From Hericium rajendrae (Eukaryota > Basidiomycota > Agaricomycetes > Russulales > Hericiaceae), in the NCBI GenBank assembly GCA_033439255.1, contig CM065892.1, positions 620,001 through 684,000 on the forward strand: DNA of 64,000 nt. Reading direction: 5' to 3'. This document shows, piece after piece, positions 12,201 through 24,070 of this stretch. A program made the position numbers and the translations under genes. Every line of letters starts with the position of its first letter. Within the stretch, counting starts at the first letter, position 1. The notes under the pieces are model-generated. The model searched no databases. It was not told where the DNA came from and was given only the letters and a program-made list of their open reading frames with translations.

Positions 12201-15200
12201 GCAGGAATTTGGTGAACAGCCGACTGAGGATACCAAGCAATCTGCCTGCGGCGTCCGCGCCATAGAGTTCATAGACGGAATGAACGAGGCCGAACTCCGA
12301 GGCACCGAAAGCGGATTTGTCGAGGACACCGCAGAGCAGTTCGCCGTCCATGAAGATGACCTTATCTTCAGACGAGCCTTTGCCCCAAAGTTCCCCGGGG
12401 ACTTTGGCTTTCGCATATAGGTTGAGGCCATCCGCGTTGCTCGGCGTGATGTTCAGGAGCACAGTCGAGATCTATAAAATATGAGATAGACATCAAAACA
12501 AATAGACTGCTGTGATCTCACGATTTGCTTTCCTGTCCATCGCGGTCGAGGCTTCCATATTGCCGGAGGCAGCGTCAATAGGCGGCCACTGTGATGTGCG
12601 AAATCGTCCTCAGGGCGAATGGCCCCGTAGAGCAGCTGGAAGTACTCTTCACGGGTGAAGAACGCGTCTTGGCACGTCATCCAGACACCTGCCACGACGT
12701 GATCCTGGATGAGACCTCGGAGTGGCTTACCGGATGTTGGGACGAGATATTGGTTGTCGGTGTTCGCAATCATCATTGCTTCTGCTCGTGCAACCTCGTT
12801 TTCTGTGGATGATGGTGAGAACGCTGCTCGAAATTTCCGTCAGTAACTAGAGGACTTACGAGGGAAATGGATGTTCATTTCATCTCCATCAAAATCGGCT
12901 ATAATAGGAGAAGGTCAAAAACGGTGGTTTCATCAGGATGTTTGCTCCATACCATTATACGAGTTACTACAGCGAAGATCAATAATGGGGTCAATAATTC
13001 TGTGTCTTTAAATTAGCCTCACCAATTCGCGTAGTGCATTCGGATAGTCTTCTCTCCTTGCAGAACACGGGCCTTATGAGCCATCATACTCGGTTTATGC
13101 AGTGTCGGTTGCCGATTGAGAATGAGCATGTCTCCATCGCGCAGATGCCGGTACACCTTCTTGTTGATGGCCGGTGACCGCGTCTTCAGGCCACCAGGCG
13201 CCGCGCGCGCATCAGTCTGCGGGGTGATCAACTGGTTCGCAATTGCAGTCCGCTGTTCAAGCGTGAGCCGGTCCTACAAAGGCACAAGTGAGCGAATGCG
13301 CATTCAATCGATCGAAAATAGTTACCAAGAACTGCTGGTGGCCGTCCTCGTACTCCACAATCGAAGCACCTGGATATGCCTTCGGACCATTAATCACAAG
13401 CTGCCGCATCTCGTGGAAGTTCGTCGGCGTCACCGGTTCTGGGAACGTCAGCTTGCGGGCGAAGACGGGCGGGATACCAATCTCGTTGGGCTCGATGTTG
13501 ACGTCGGGCGAGATGACGGATCGTGCCGCATAGTTGACACGTTTGCCCTACAACGCAAGTCAGTATTCTAGTGCGAAGACGGGGTAAGAGCAAAAAATAC
13601 CATCATGTGTTTACGGAACAGACCCTCTTTCTTTTCCAAGCCTTGCTTGATGCCCTGCGGCGGCAACTTACCCTGTCGTACCGGCGTCGGATTCTTGTTG
13701 CTGTCCATAAAGCTATTGACATCAATCTGCAGCTGTATGAGCGCCTCCAGCAACGACCCAAAGATCCTCCGCCGCGCCGCATCGTCATACTCCGCCGTCT
13801 TCACCGACGCAGCGCGAAGCTCGTTATTAAGGTCGCGCAGCCGGAACGACGTGTTCAGGACCTTCGCCAGCAGCTCGTTCTGTGGGTGCTCGAACATCGT
13901 CTCGCCCATCTTGGCGGGCGGGCGGAACTTCGTCGGCGAGACGGGGAGCACATCCAGGAAGAACATATCCGCGGATGCGATGGACAGCCCGTGCGGCGTG
14001 ACCGGCGCGAGCGGGCCATGGCGGCCGTAGATGAGCGAGGTCACCACCATCTCGTTTTTGAATAGGCGCCGGAGGTGCGCGCGGCATTCTTCCGGTGCGA
14101 CGATGCGTTCGTTGCGGCCACGGGCGGTCTTGATGCGGCCATTGGCTGCGCGGGGTAGACCCTCTTTCCGCTCGGCCTGGGGCGTTTCGTCTTCGTCCTC
14201 CTCGTCGGAATATGTGTTCTCCCCGGCTGGCTCAGCCTCTGACATGTCGGTGTCCGAGTCGTCGTCCCCGGCGCGAGGCGCGCGTTCGTGTGTGGTCATG
14301 CGAGCGCGGCGTTCGTCGGAGAGGACGTTGGGACGTCGCAGGCCGAGTGCATCGTGCATTGCTTTCTGCTTCGTCGATAGATCGAACTCGATAATTTTGG
14401 TGCTGTCCTTTCCCTTCTGGAAAGTGAAGCCATACCTACCAGACTATCAGCATAAGAGCCCTGTAGCCATAAACTTCAGCGCAACTCACGCTCCGCAACC
14501 AGGGTTCTGACACCTCCTCACCGGAACTGCCGTTTTCAGAAAGTCTACGATGAGGTCCTTCCGCGCCTGGTACACAAGGCTGTCCTTGTAATTGTCGCGC
14601 TTGCTCCCCGACGCCCGAGCGAGGCAAATCATCACGTATGCATTGACCCGCGCCTCGAACGATTCGACGCTTTCCTCAGGGCTGTCGTCCTCGTCTTCTA
14701 GGTCAGCTCTTTTGCGCGTCTGCATGTGAATGTCGTCCAGTCCCTGCGCCGCGTCCAGGAGGCCGTGTTCCAGAAGACGGAACTTCGCCGCATATTTGAT
14801 GAGCTAGCGCAAGTGAGTCTAATCTAACACGAAGCTCTGCATCAAAGCCAGACGCACCTGTGGCCTGCTCAGCTTGAACCTATGGCAGAAAAGACATGTC
14901 GCGCGCAGGATGCTCAGCAAATTGGTCATGAACAGCGGGTGATAGACGGGGCTCGGCAGCTCGATATGCCCGAAATGCCCAGGGCAGCTGAAATAGTTCT
15001 GATGACATGTCGCACAGCTGCACCGACCATGTAAATCTTACAGCAGAAAAAGATGTGCAAGAAGGTACGCACATGTCCTGCCTCTCCGCCGGTCCCAGTG
15101 CAGGGTCGTATAGACCCCCGACGTTCGGCCTGTTCAGGTCATCGAGCAGCACAGGGTTCGTGATCTGCTTCACAGAGATGCGGCGGACGTCTTCGGTGGT

Positions 15201-15257
15201 CAGGAAGGAGAAGGAGATGCTGGTGACGGTGGAAGGGATGGGGTGTGAGATGTTCAT
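9278..15257 (-). CDS. RPA190: DNA-directed RNA polymerase I largest subunit (A190/RPA1)
   Basis: Catalytic largest subunit of Pol I, which transcribes 35S pre-rRNA in the nucleolus. ATG 15257 opens [18 protein letters not shown]. After an intron the clamp zinc region reads [20 protein letters not shown], then [13 protein letters not shown]. The active-site loop [10 protein letters not shown], normally binding catalytic Mg2+, is encoded near 12902-12865 and needs an intron removed to give [11 protein letters not shown]. The bridge-helix/trigger-loop region has [21 protein letters not shown] and [33 protein letters not shown] lies near 10850. The acidic, lysine-rich insertion near 10440-10170 is typical of Pol I and absent from Pol II. 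The C-terminus ([17 protein letters not shown]) is standard. Roughly a dozen introns; about 1,750 residues. Essentially certain. Confidence 0.97.
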
Positions 15258-15443
15258 GGTTGCAAAGTACAGCCGGCGGTCGGCCTAGGGCCAAGATCAA
15301 AGTTTGGACCTCGCCAGGGTTGTTCTATGGGCGATTCGTCTCTGGTGAACGTGAAGAGAGGCTGCTCCGGGGCAAAGCTGAGCTGAGTCGACGGTGCTGC
15401 AGCTTGTGGACGCGGGTTTCACCAAATTTTTGGAAAAGTAAGG

Positions 15444-15490
15444 TCACGTGATGCTGACGCGCCCGAAATCTCGAGATCGAGATCTCGAAG
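15444..15490. promoter_or_regulatory. E-box palindrome plus nested dyad upstream of A190
   Basis: TCACGTGA is a perfect palindrome (bHLH/Cbf1-type core CACGTG). Thirteen bases on, 15464-15490 contains CTCGAG and CGAGATCTCG palindromes in overlapping register. Both lie about 190-235 bases upstream of the A190 ATG. Function is inferred from position only. Confidence 0.4.
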
Positions 15491-15848
15491 TCGCCGCTCA
15501 GGGTCACAAGTGCGCGCGTTCGCAACTCAACGCTTCCCGACAGCAGTCGCGAACCACACAAGACATGCATCAAGGTCAGACATGACTAAATATATCTTGT
15601 TCTCAGATGAGCGCGATTTGGCATTGCAATCAGATCGAAATATACAGGTAACGAGGTGAAGAGGGCCCTGCCAGGTAAATACGCGTGTACTGTGGGTGGG
15701 CAGGGCGGCCTAGACAAAGTAGTATCGACAATCGAGTATACGTATGATGTGAAAACAACAAATAGCAGAACACAGATGATACAGTGTAAACTCAAATCGT
15801 GAATCTTCAGTGCCAGATGCAAGGCGTGGTATACGGTTCAGCGTGCTT

Positions 15849-15960
15849 GGGGATCGGGGAATGGGGGATCGGGATCGGGATCGGGACTTGGGGCGGGATC
15901 GGGATGGGTCCGGGAATAAAACGGAGACGGGTCCAGGCATGGGGTGGGAAGGGGAATGGG
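15849..15960 (+). repeat. G-rich GGGATC simple repeat with quadruplex potential
   Basis: The plus strand has successive G runs of 4, 4, 5, 3, 3, 3 and more, separated by ATC or AAT spacers, so it fits the G3+N1-7 pattern many times over. The core is tandem GGGATC (15864-15885). It lies in the 3' flank of the minus-strand BTB gene; transcripts of that gene would carry C runs. Confidence 0.75.
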
Positions 15961-16244
15961 GATAGGAATTGGAACGGAACGTTGCATGTATGCGTGAGGT
16001 GAAGTCCGAAAAAACCGAAACGTAGACGTGCTGGATGCAGAAAGGGTGGGGAATGGCCATTGCTTCGTGTATAGTACAGTGGCTCATAGTACAACAGAAT
16101 GAACAGGACTTGAGACGTAACGACCGGATGCGGGACACAGACAAAAAAAAGGTGTTTTGTGTTTGACATTGGGACGGCTTCAAAGCAAAACCATGAGAAC
16201 TCAGCCACTACAAAAAGGCAAAGAGCTGACTCACATAAGTTAAA

Positions 16245-17443
16245 CTAAATGGTTTTCTGCGTGGCGTAAAAGGTTTCAGGTGATGAAAGACCCGGCGAAA
16301 AAAAATATGGCAACTCACCTTGACCATAGACCACTCGATGACCAGGTGGGTGATCCGCTCTCTCAGCAATCTTTTGCACTCCTCGCAGTTCAGACGTTCA
16401 CCCAAAGGGTAGAGCGCAGCCTCAATCGCAGCTATTGACAAATCTAGAGGATAGCATGAGTCGAGATATCAAGCATCAGCACATACTATAAACACACCAG
16501 GCTTTGCATCCCATGCAAGATATGCAGACGCAAGGGCCCACGCCCGCGTGATTTTCTTCTGATCCGTCGTGTCACATCCGTACATGGGTGCATGAGGTGG
16601 TGGAGGGGGGAGTAATAGCCTCTTGAGAGCCTCAATGCGACCCAGATGCAAGAAAAACAGGCGCTTCAAATAGCATGGGCCCATCTTCATCACGATTTCG
16701 TCCGGAAGAGACGATAACGGATACGACAGAAGTTGCATGGATGTCTGAACTGCAAGCTCGTGGAGATCTAGTGCAGCCGCGAGAGTGTATATGTCGATAG
16801 GCGAAACTACCGCCGTTCCGAGGAGCAACTGGAAGAACGGTGTCGAAGGTGCGATGTATGCCTCTGGAGACATGCCGTACTTCTGCATGCAGTTGACAAC
16901 CTCGACTACGGTATTTGGTGAGGGGGAATAGTGGGAGGCAGACATATGATAAGCGACATGCAGGATAACATTGACGACTGTCGAGTTCTCGGGGACGGAG
17001 ATGATGGGACCTGGGTCATCGATGTCGGACTTCTCGGGCTTGGAAACGAGGGAATTGAAAGCGTTACTCGACGCGTTCAGAAGCTTATGCGAGTGCACAT
17101 AGAAGAAGACGGAATCCGAGGAGAGAATGATCATATCTGTTGGAGATGCGTCCAGGTCGGCGCCAGGGAAGAAAGTGGTCGATACAGAGACAAGGAGGCT
17201 CTGCTCTGTCTCTCCATCAGGCGTCCCTTTAGCGGATGCCTACGTATTTCGTTCAGCAAATAACGTCTTCTGAGAGAGAATGACACGTACGGGTGGGGTT
17301 GGCACTTGGGGCATCGCGAGAGTAGACTGAGAAACGTGCAGAGCAGGTCGCTCTACTGGAAGCTTCTCCACCACTAGAGGGACATCATTCGCGATACCAT
17401 CTGAGACAAACTGAAGGATAGATTCCCACTCGGTTGACTCCAT
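16245..17443 (-). CDS. BTB/POZ-domain protein of the basidiomycete expanded type
   Basis: BTB domains mediate dimerisation and Cullin-3 binding; the role of these fungal paralogues is unknown. Exon 1 (ATG 17443) is MESTEWESILQFVSDGIAND and on. After an intron, the BTB core reads DASPTDMIILSSDSVFFYVH and SHKLLNASSNAFNSLVSKPE, followed by VNVILHVAYHMS and LAAALDLHELAVQ. The C-terminal part (RLLRERITHLVIEWSMVK) is common in this family. The 3' end is uncertain. I favour a donor at about 16319 and acceptor ACGCAG near 16256, leaving a tiny final exon ending KTI and stop at 16245-16247. Other acceptors would extend into proline-rich frames. Confidence 0.8.
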
Positions 17444-18313
17444 TTTGACGCGTGCGTTGGGTTGGGATGTGTGTATAATGCGTAAAACGGGCAGGACGTG
17501 GCTACACTAGTGGTACAAGAGAACGTTCAGGGTGATATAACTATTGGCAAAAGTCCAGTCAAGTAAGAGAGCGAAATGCTCGAGAATGATTGAGAAAGAA
17601 GGAGAACAATGAGAAGAGGGTGGAGGGGATGCGAGAGTGGAAAGCAAGAGGGGAATGGAGATCCGCTTGCGAGCACAGAGGCTGTTGTCGCCACACTATT
17701 GCCACCGAGCCCGTCCCGCCACCCTCTCGGGTCTCAACTCAATCGGACGTTGCCGATCGCCCCAGCCGCCTCGAGCCATCTTGCGCGAGCATGGTCCTCC
17801 AAACTGGAATGAGAACGAATGCAGTGGAGCACCTTGCGTAGTGAAGCGCCGGCGGCACCGTGTCCAGCGATCGACCCAGCCAATAGCAAGCCTCCGGGCG
17901 GACTGGCTCTTCCCATGAACGCGCGATTATCATCCCAGTCATCAGGAGTCCAGGCCCTCACAGCCATCCAGAGCCGGCGGCGAGGAACATATGAGGAATT
18001 TCCTGCGGCTTGACGTAACCCCGGTGGATGAGCAAGAAGGCACAGATGGGAAAACAGTGAGTGGGCGGAGGTGGACGGCGCATATTCGTGGTTGCGTCAT
18101 GACGTGCAGAGGCACTGCCAACCAATCGCGGCCTACTGAGCTTAACTTATTGCCGCCGAACCATGTGTTGTTGTACGGAGGACGGGCTGTGTGGCAGCAT
18201 TGCAAACGCCTGAAACGAGGCATCCGCTGAATATCCTTGGCAACATCGATATTGAATATGAACAGGAACACATCTGCGAACAGTGCGAAGATCAATAACA
18301 ACATATAAACTCT
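17444..18313. other. Intergenic, BTB promoter and DBP8 3' flank
   Basis: 870 bases with both neighbours on minus. One ACGCGT lies at 17448-17453, next to the BTB start. A minus frame at 18304-17942 begins with a hydrophobic stretch (MLLLIFALFADVFLFIF), but it overlaps the DBP8 3' flank and has no other support. Confidence 0.5.
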
Positions 18314-20455
18314 CTACAAAGACAGGCTTGCGGTAGACGATGGGGCATCCCTCATCGACTTCGCCTTTTTCTTCTGGTGTATCTGTTCTCTGTTGCCAAA
18401 GTTAGAATCGTGGAGCTCCTTTGAATGAACGTAACCCATGAGTATACACGCCAATTCTTAATTGACAGCAGCTCCACGTACCATGTTGGCCAGGCGCTTC
18501 GCAGTTGACACCGCATTCAGTTTTTCGAGCACCTTACCCTCGGGCAGCTCCATGCCCGTGAGCTTAATTTCTGCCGAGTCCGTCAGGAATCCGCAAGATG
18601 ATGACTTCCGCCAATGACTTACTGATGCGCTCCTCAATACGCAGCACCCGCTGCTCGTCTCTCTCCGAAACGAAGCTTATCGCGACACCCCCGCGCCCCG
18701 CACGCGCGGTTCGTCCCACACGATGCGTGTACTCCTCCGGCTCATTTGGCATATCCCAATTGATGACCATCGCCACGTCTTCGATGTCGAGCCCACGCGC
18801 GCCGACGTCCGTGGTGATAAGCACAGGAACGACCGAGGAGCGGAACAGCTGGAGTGATGTCAGCCGCTCCCGCTGCGTTAATCTGGAATGCAGGGCCGTG
18901 CTTCGAATCGACATGTTCTGGAGCAGGTGCGTGAGGTACGCCGCTGTCCGGGCACGGGCACAGAAGATCATGGTCGGAGGTGGCTGCTCCGGCTCCTCAT
19001 CCAAGTCTGCTGTCTTCTTTGGAGCCTTCTTCTTGCCCTTCAGCTGCTTAGGCTTTGCGTTGGCGGGTTGCGGTTGTGCGCGGCGCAGGTGGATTGTGGA
19101 TTCCGGGGGATTGCAGAGAAGATGATATAAGTATGACTCTCGCACATGCGAAGGCACGAGAATGTAGTATTGTTGGAGTGTCTCTACGGTCTCCGTGCTG
19201 TGTGGGAGGTATAAGATGCGCCACCACTGATGGCATGAGGACTTACGAAGCAGTAATTTTGTGGATGAAGGGTTTCTGCTTCCCTGGACGCGGGGTTGCA
19301 TCGGCAATGGCATCGATGGACGGCGTCCAAGTAGCCGTGAACAGCGCCGTCTGACGATCTTTCGGTATCACATTGAACAGATAAGCCAACTCCGGTGCAA
19401 ATGTCGATGTCAGCAACCGATCCGCTTCATCTAGCACCTGACATTCAGTTCAACTTTAGTTCTCCAGAAGATGATGTCGCTCGAAAGCGTACCAGAAATT
19501 TGACTCTCGACAGATCCCATTCGTTGCTGCTGCTTTTCAGGTGATCCACGATGCGACCTGGGGTAGCAACGACGACATGGGGACGATTGCAAAGTTCTGC
19601 GGCCTGTGCCATCATGTCCATACCACCAACTACCACGGCGGTCCGCACATTCAGAGGCGAACCCAGCACAGCGAACTGTTCTGCTATCTGAAATGCGAGC
19701 TCCCTAACGGATGTCAGGTCCAAAGACTATAGACAAATGGAGCAGCGACATTACCGGGTGGGAGTTAGGATGAGCGCAAAGATACCATATGGATCTACGG
19801 ATAGCTTCTGCAGGATAGGCAAAGCAAACGCAATGGTCTTTCCTGAACCGGTCTTCGCGTTTCCTATACAATCCCTGCCTTATGAGCCGTCAGCGTCACC
19901 TGGGTGATATGGATATAAGACAAGAAGCTTGCCTATTAGGAGAGGAGGTATACACGCCGCTTGGATCTCAGTTGGTGCACCGATAGACATCCGGTTTAGC
20001 GCAGCAACGAGAGGTGGCGATATATCGAGCGCGGAAAAGGATGTGAGCTTTGGATGAGGCGATGCATGGTTCGAGGGCGATGAAGATTTGACTTTCGAGG
20101 CTACATCTTTGCTTGATATTCGAGACCCGACGTTGCCATCTGCGTCGAGAAGGCTGGCATCCTGCATGGGGATTGGTCTCCGGCCTTCCTGCTCCTCATC
20201 GTCATCATCGTCCACTTCACTCTCCTCATCGTCGTCATCATCCACTTCACTCTCCTCACTCTCCTCCTCATCCTCCGACTGTCCGTCTTCCCCTTCCTCT
20301 CCCTCCTCATCCAACTCAACCCGCATATCCCTCACTTCAGGACTAGCCCTCTCGTCCTCGGACGTTTCGCTCGGGGTATCCTTGCGTCGCTTTCGCGGGC
20401 CTTCCTGTCGCCGCATCAAGTCGTCAGTCGTCAGCGACTTTCGTTTAGTACCCAT
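18314..20455 (-). CDS. DBP8: ATP-dependent DEAD-box RNA helicase Dbp8 (DDX49)
   Basis: Nucleolar helicase of the small-subunit processome, needed for 18S rRNA maturation in yeast. The N-terminal 130 residues are acidic, with a tandem [10 protein letters not shown] repeat. Motifs in order: Q-motif region ([15 protein letters not shown]), Walker [11 protein letters not shown] (across an intron), [14 protein letters not shown] box VLDEADRLL, motif III as TAT rather than SAT (LFTATWTP), and motif [14 protein letters not shown] lysine-rich insert of about 45 residues ([14 protein letters not shown]) sits in the second RecA domain, after [17 protein letters not shown]. Last exons give [16 protein letters not shown] and [18 protein letters not shown]. 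Stop is at 18314-18316. Distinguished from other DEAD-box proteins by the [11 protein letters not shown] and TATWTP combination. Confidence 0.92.
20197..20256 (-). repeat. 30-base tandem duplication in DBP8 acidic N-terminus
   Basis: Two near-identical 30-base units (20197-20226 and 20227-20256), each encoding [10 protein letters not shown] on the minus strand. They differ mainly at GTC/ATC positions. Likely a replication-slippage duplication in a disordered acidic region. Confidence 0.85.
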
Positions 20456-20920
20456 AGTATAAACGTGAAGCCCTGCAGAAGACCGTAGGAGGCACTGTAA
20501 AGTGAAAGTCGCAGCAGACAGTTGTGATCAAACACGCAGATCTCGCCGTCATGCAAGGCAATATTTCTTCGGCATATGCCGATCGCGGCCGACCCGGCAG
20601 TCTGGCCGAGAAATTGACAGGAAACTGGTCACCACTCGCTCTGGCCAGAAATGTGGAATGCTACAGCAGATGGTCATTATAATGGTTGTACAGTAAACGA
20701 TCAGTAAAATATAAGTAATGACAGGCGTAGAAAAGCGTTTCTACAGGATGAGTTGGTACAAAATGCACAGGCACCTGCTGCGACAGCAACAGGCGAAGAT
20801 AATGCTACACGATAGACATCTAGGCTAGAAATACAGTAAGGACACAACACGAGAAGAAAGGTCGTAAGATTCGTAAGGAATTTTTTCTTTCCTCTGAGGA
20901 GAAGTTAGGGCGTCACACGC
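20456..20920. other. Intergenic, DBP8 promoter and HMG gene 3' flank
   Basis: 465 bases, both neighbours on the minus strand. A/T-rich DNA near 20690-20890 likely holds the HMG gene polyadenylation site. No coding signal. Confidence 0.55.
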
Positions 20921-22439
20921 TCACTGAGTCTCGCTCTTGGGCGATCCGTCGTGCGAAGACGCCTCGAACGGGTGCCAGCTGTCCATAACCGGGACATGCT
21001 CCGTGGACGACATCGCGTCCTCAACAGGGGAGGGGGAGGCCCATGCAGCCTGTGCGCGCGCGAACGGATCGGCCAGCAGCGAGTCCATGAGCGCGTCGCC
21101 CACCGAGGTATCCTCCGTCTCCGTGTGGGACGCGTTCGTACCCCACGTGCTGCCCTGGCCCACGGACGACATCTGCTGGTTGTACGGGAGGCGCAGATCG
21201 TCCATGCCGAGCGCCGATTCGACGTAGCTCGACTGAGGCATGAAAGGCGCGTCGGAGGACATGGTGTCCGTGTAGGCGCGGTGCATCTCGTCGGCCAGAG
21301 CCATGCTGTGGAAGTTTGCGGCGGTAGGCGTCTGGAGAAGGACCGCTGAGTATACGACGCATTTGATGAAAGGAGGAGCGGAGACTTACGGCATCGTGAT
21401 CAACTTGATCCAGTGGCGTCGTGCGTGGTGTGGTCGACAGTCCCGAAGAAGGAAGCGTGAAGCGCGAGGGAGACGACCGGCTGATATAGGGAACGTGCTG
21501 CGGAGAGCCTTGAGACATCGCAGTGCTGTACTGACTGGAGTGGCTCGATTGGCTGGAGCGGCTGGACGGACGGGAGTACGAGCTCTGGTAGAACGACGGC
21601 GGCAAGAGCGGATGCGCAAACGGAGAGCTGGGCGACGGCGAAGAGCCTGCGGGCGACGCGGGCATAGACGAGGGCATAGCGGTATGCATGGCCGAGAACA
21701 TAATCGGATCGTGGACGGCCTTGCGCCGGGGCCGCGACGGCGTCTTGCGCTTGCGCGTCGGCGGCACCGCAGGCCCCGACATCTGCGGGATGTAGCGCTC
21801 GCGCAGCTTGCGGATCCGGTCCTTCTCGTCCTCGTCGTCCGCGTCGTAGCTGCGTGCCTTCGACTTGGCCTTGCTCCCCGTCCGTGGCGACGGCGTGAAC
21901 TTGTACGACGGGTAGCGCGCCTGGTGGTCCGCGAGCGCGCGCGCAGCCTTCTCCTGCCACTTCTTCTTCTCCATGTCGGGCAGCATGTTCCAGCACTCGC
22001 CGGCGATGCGGCTGAGATTCTGCTGGCGGCGCTCGACGTCTTGCGGGATGATACCCCGCTTGAGAAAGTCGGAGCGGAAAAGCATGAAAGCGTTCGGTGG
22101 GCGCGGGATGCGCTGGGGTTTGGGCGGGTTGTCAGTGATGGATCGGAACATCTCTGGGCGATGATAGGGCGATGACATGACAGAGCGAGGCAAGTGGTCG
22201 GCGAAAGGATCGAACGGCTGCGAAGGAGGCCCAGACGCTTGCAAGTTGAGGCTCTTCCAGTACGCATCAATGTCCGCCTCGTTGAGGGGCTCCATCGGCA
22301 GTGTGGTGTCGTTGAGTGGCGCAGCCACGTTAGAGGACATGCTGGGAGAGTTCTGATGGGAAGGAGGCAGGGACGACCACTCGCTCGCGGTGGTGAACTC
22401 AGACTCGGAATATGAGACGCAATCGTTGTCGATGGGCAT
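20921..22439 (-). CDS. HMG-box transcription factor (MAT-type HMG box)
   Basis: Sequence-specific DNA-binding regulator, probably nuclear. Two coding exons join at an intron near 21390-21330; splice restores VDHDA|TPTAANFHSMALADEMH in frame. The HMG box spans residues about 111-182: IPRPPNAFMLFRSDFLKRGI, then QQNLSRIAGECWNMLP and KWQEKAARALADHQARYPSY. This is the MATA_HMG subclass shared by mating-type and pcc1/prf1-like regulators in basidiomycetes. A basic stretch (PTRKRKTPSRPRRKA) follows, then a Ser/Pro-rich activation-like tail. No mating-type partners lie nearby, so a MAT locus is unlikely. The upstream leader (22440-22731) has an extra ATG and a plausible intron. The precise target is unknown. 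Confidence 0.85.
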
Positions 22440-24070
22440 AAGAGAGGGGAACTGGAAGAACGCTTCTTGTGACGAAGCGGCTGGAAGATGCTGTCATCAG
22501 CCGAAGTGTTAGATGAAAGATTAGGAAGAAGACGCACCGTTGAATTCCATTGCTTAAGGCTACAGGGTGATTTACGGGCGGAAATGCTACAGAAACACCG
22601 TCGCAGAACAGAGAATTAAGAGAAGATGTCTTTGTGGATTGGATGTGGGGAGGAAAGGCGGAAGAGTCTTTAAAGGCATTTCTGGCGACATCTCCCATCG
22701 AGCGCGCGAGGAGGCGTAGCATGCCACGCATCGTTCCTAGGTTCCTATAATCACCACTGTTTTCAGAGAATCACCGAAAAGCAATAGACCTCAATGGGAT
22801 AAAGAGAACACAGATTCGATAAGGCCGGCGAGCTTGAGAGATTCATCACGTGTTGCCCACGTTGCAGCAATTGCAGGAGGGGCAGAGTTTTAGGCGAGGA
22901 AAGCCAAAGAAAACCCGGCACTTGGCGAGGGCAACCCAAAGGACGAAAGTCATGAAAGGGCCCGACACACGGGACGGGACGGTACCGAGCCCGAGGACTG
23001 TACAGCGACCAGCGCAAGCGGATCTAGAGCCCGTTTGTGTCGCAAGATCTAATGCCAGTCATAGAAGACGGCACCACGGACGCGCGCCGGCCATAATGCA
23101 GCAGGCCAGCCGGGGGCCATCTCCGAAGGTGCAGCGTGGAGATATCCGAGCTATCAAATGTGAAGCTGCAAGTCGCGCGAAGAGTGGACTGACCGAATTT
23201 CGAGCATGGTGTGGAGAAAAATGTGTATGCGAACGGTGGCCACATACTGAACCTACTTGGCCGTAGTACGAATGTAAGACATGGCCACAAAACAAACAAA
23301 CATGGACCCACACATTCCTGCCCGTGCGAAATCTCTAGCTCAACATATGCTGTGTCGCCTCGAGGCCAACTCGTGTTTACATCGAGGCGCAACACGAGGC
23401 AGAGATCGAATTGATGCAGATGCCAGCCGGCGGAGTACTTGAGGTTCGGACACTTGGAAAGCGAGTCCCTCAGGGTGAGAGTCGAGATGGAGGGGAAAAT
23501 GTATCGTTGGATGCAGATCGCAATGGGTCAGTTGGGGAATTTTTGAACAGAGCAGTTATATAGTAACGGACCCTCCGCATAGGCAGCACCGGCTCGCCAA
23601 CGCCTGGGAGCGGCCGAGCGATGAACAAAGCAACGGTTTTGAGCGAGTCGGGATCGGGACGATGACTCGCGTGGATCTCAGTAAGGACCAATCGGCAGGT
23701 CCTATGTGCCTGGAGATGGTAAGTACGTCCCCGACGGGCCACATTCAGGAGTAGCCTCAGCCTAGGGCAACTTTTGCGGCAAGTCGAGCACGAGAACAAA
23801 TCCCGGAAACCATCCGTCCATTCTCTCGTTCTCGATATGAACTCCAAATGAACTCTGCTGTATCTGATATTGGTATGTATGAGGAAAGAGCAGCTCAGCC
23901 CGGAATGCGGGAATGGGGCATTTATGTAGTACTTTCGTAGAACATAATATTTTTGCGTACAGGCGTTGTAATATTCCTTCTATGCCTACACAGTCGGAGC
24001 TGGTCAGAAAAGCTGCACATACACTTTGAAACGATGAAGCAATACCGCAGGACATCATCCCCGGGAAACG
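22440..24070. other. Intergenic: HMG leader/promoter and SUA5 3' flank
   Basis: 1.6 kb. The first 300 bases form a likely 5' leader of the HMG gene (possible intron GTGCGT...GACAG near 22536-22492). The rest, including a 125-codon minus frame at 23847-23470, shows no known domain and no family-like motif. Confidence 0.5.

Larger units (their letters stand above)
15258..16244. other. Intergenic: A190 promoter and BTB gene 3' flank
   Basis: Holds TCACGTGA (15444-15451), a dyad-symmetric CGAAATCTCGAGATCGAGAT-type element (15464-15490), and a G-rich tract at 15849-15960. No gene called. Long proline-rich minus-strand frames at 16208-15710 come from the C-rich complement of the G tract. Confidence 0.6.

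Noticed and set aside
21303-22175. A 290-codon plus-strand frame opposite the HMG-box gene
   Set aside because: Arginine/alanine-rich mirror of HMG coding sequence; no independent support.
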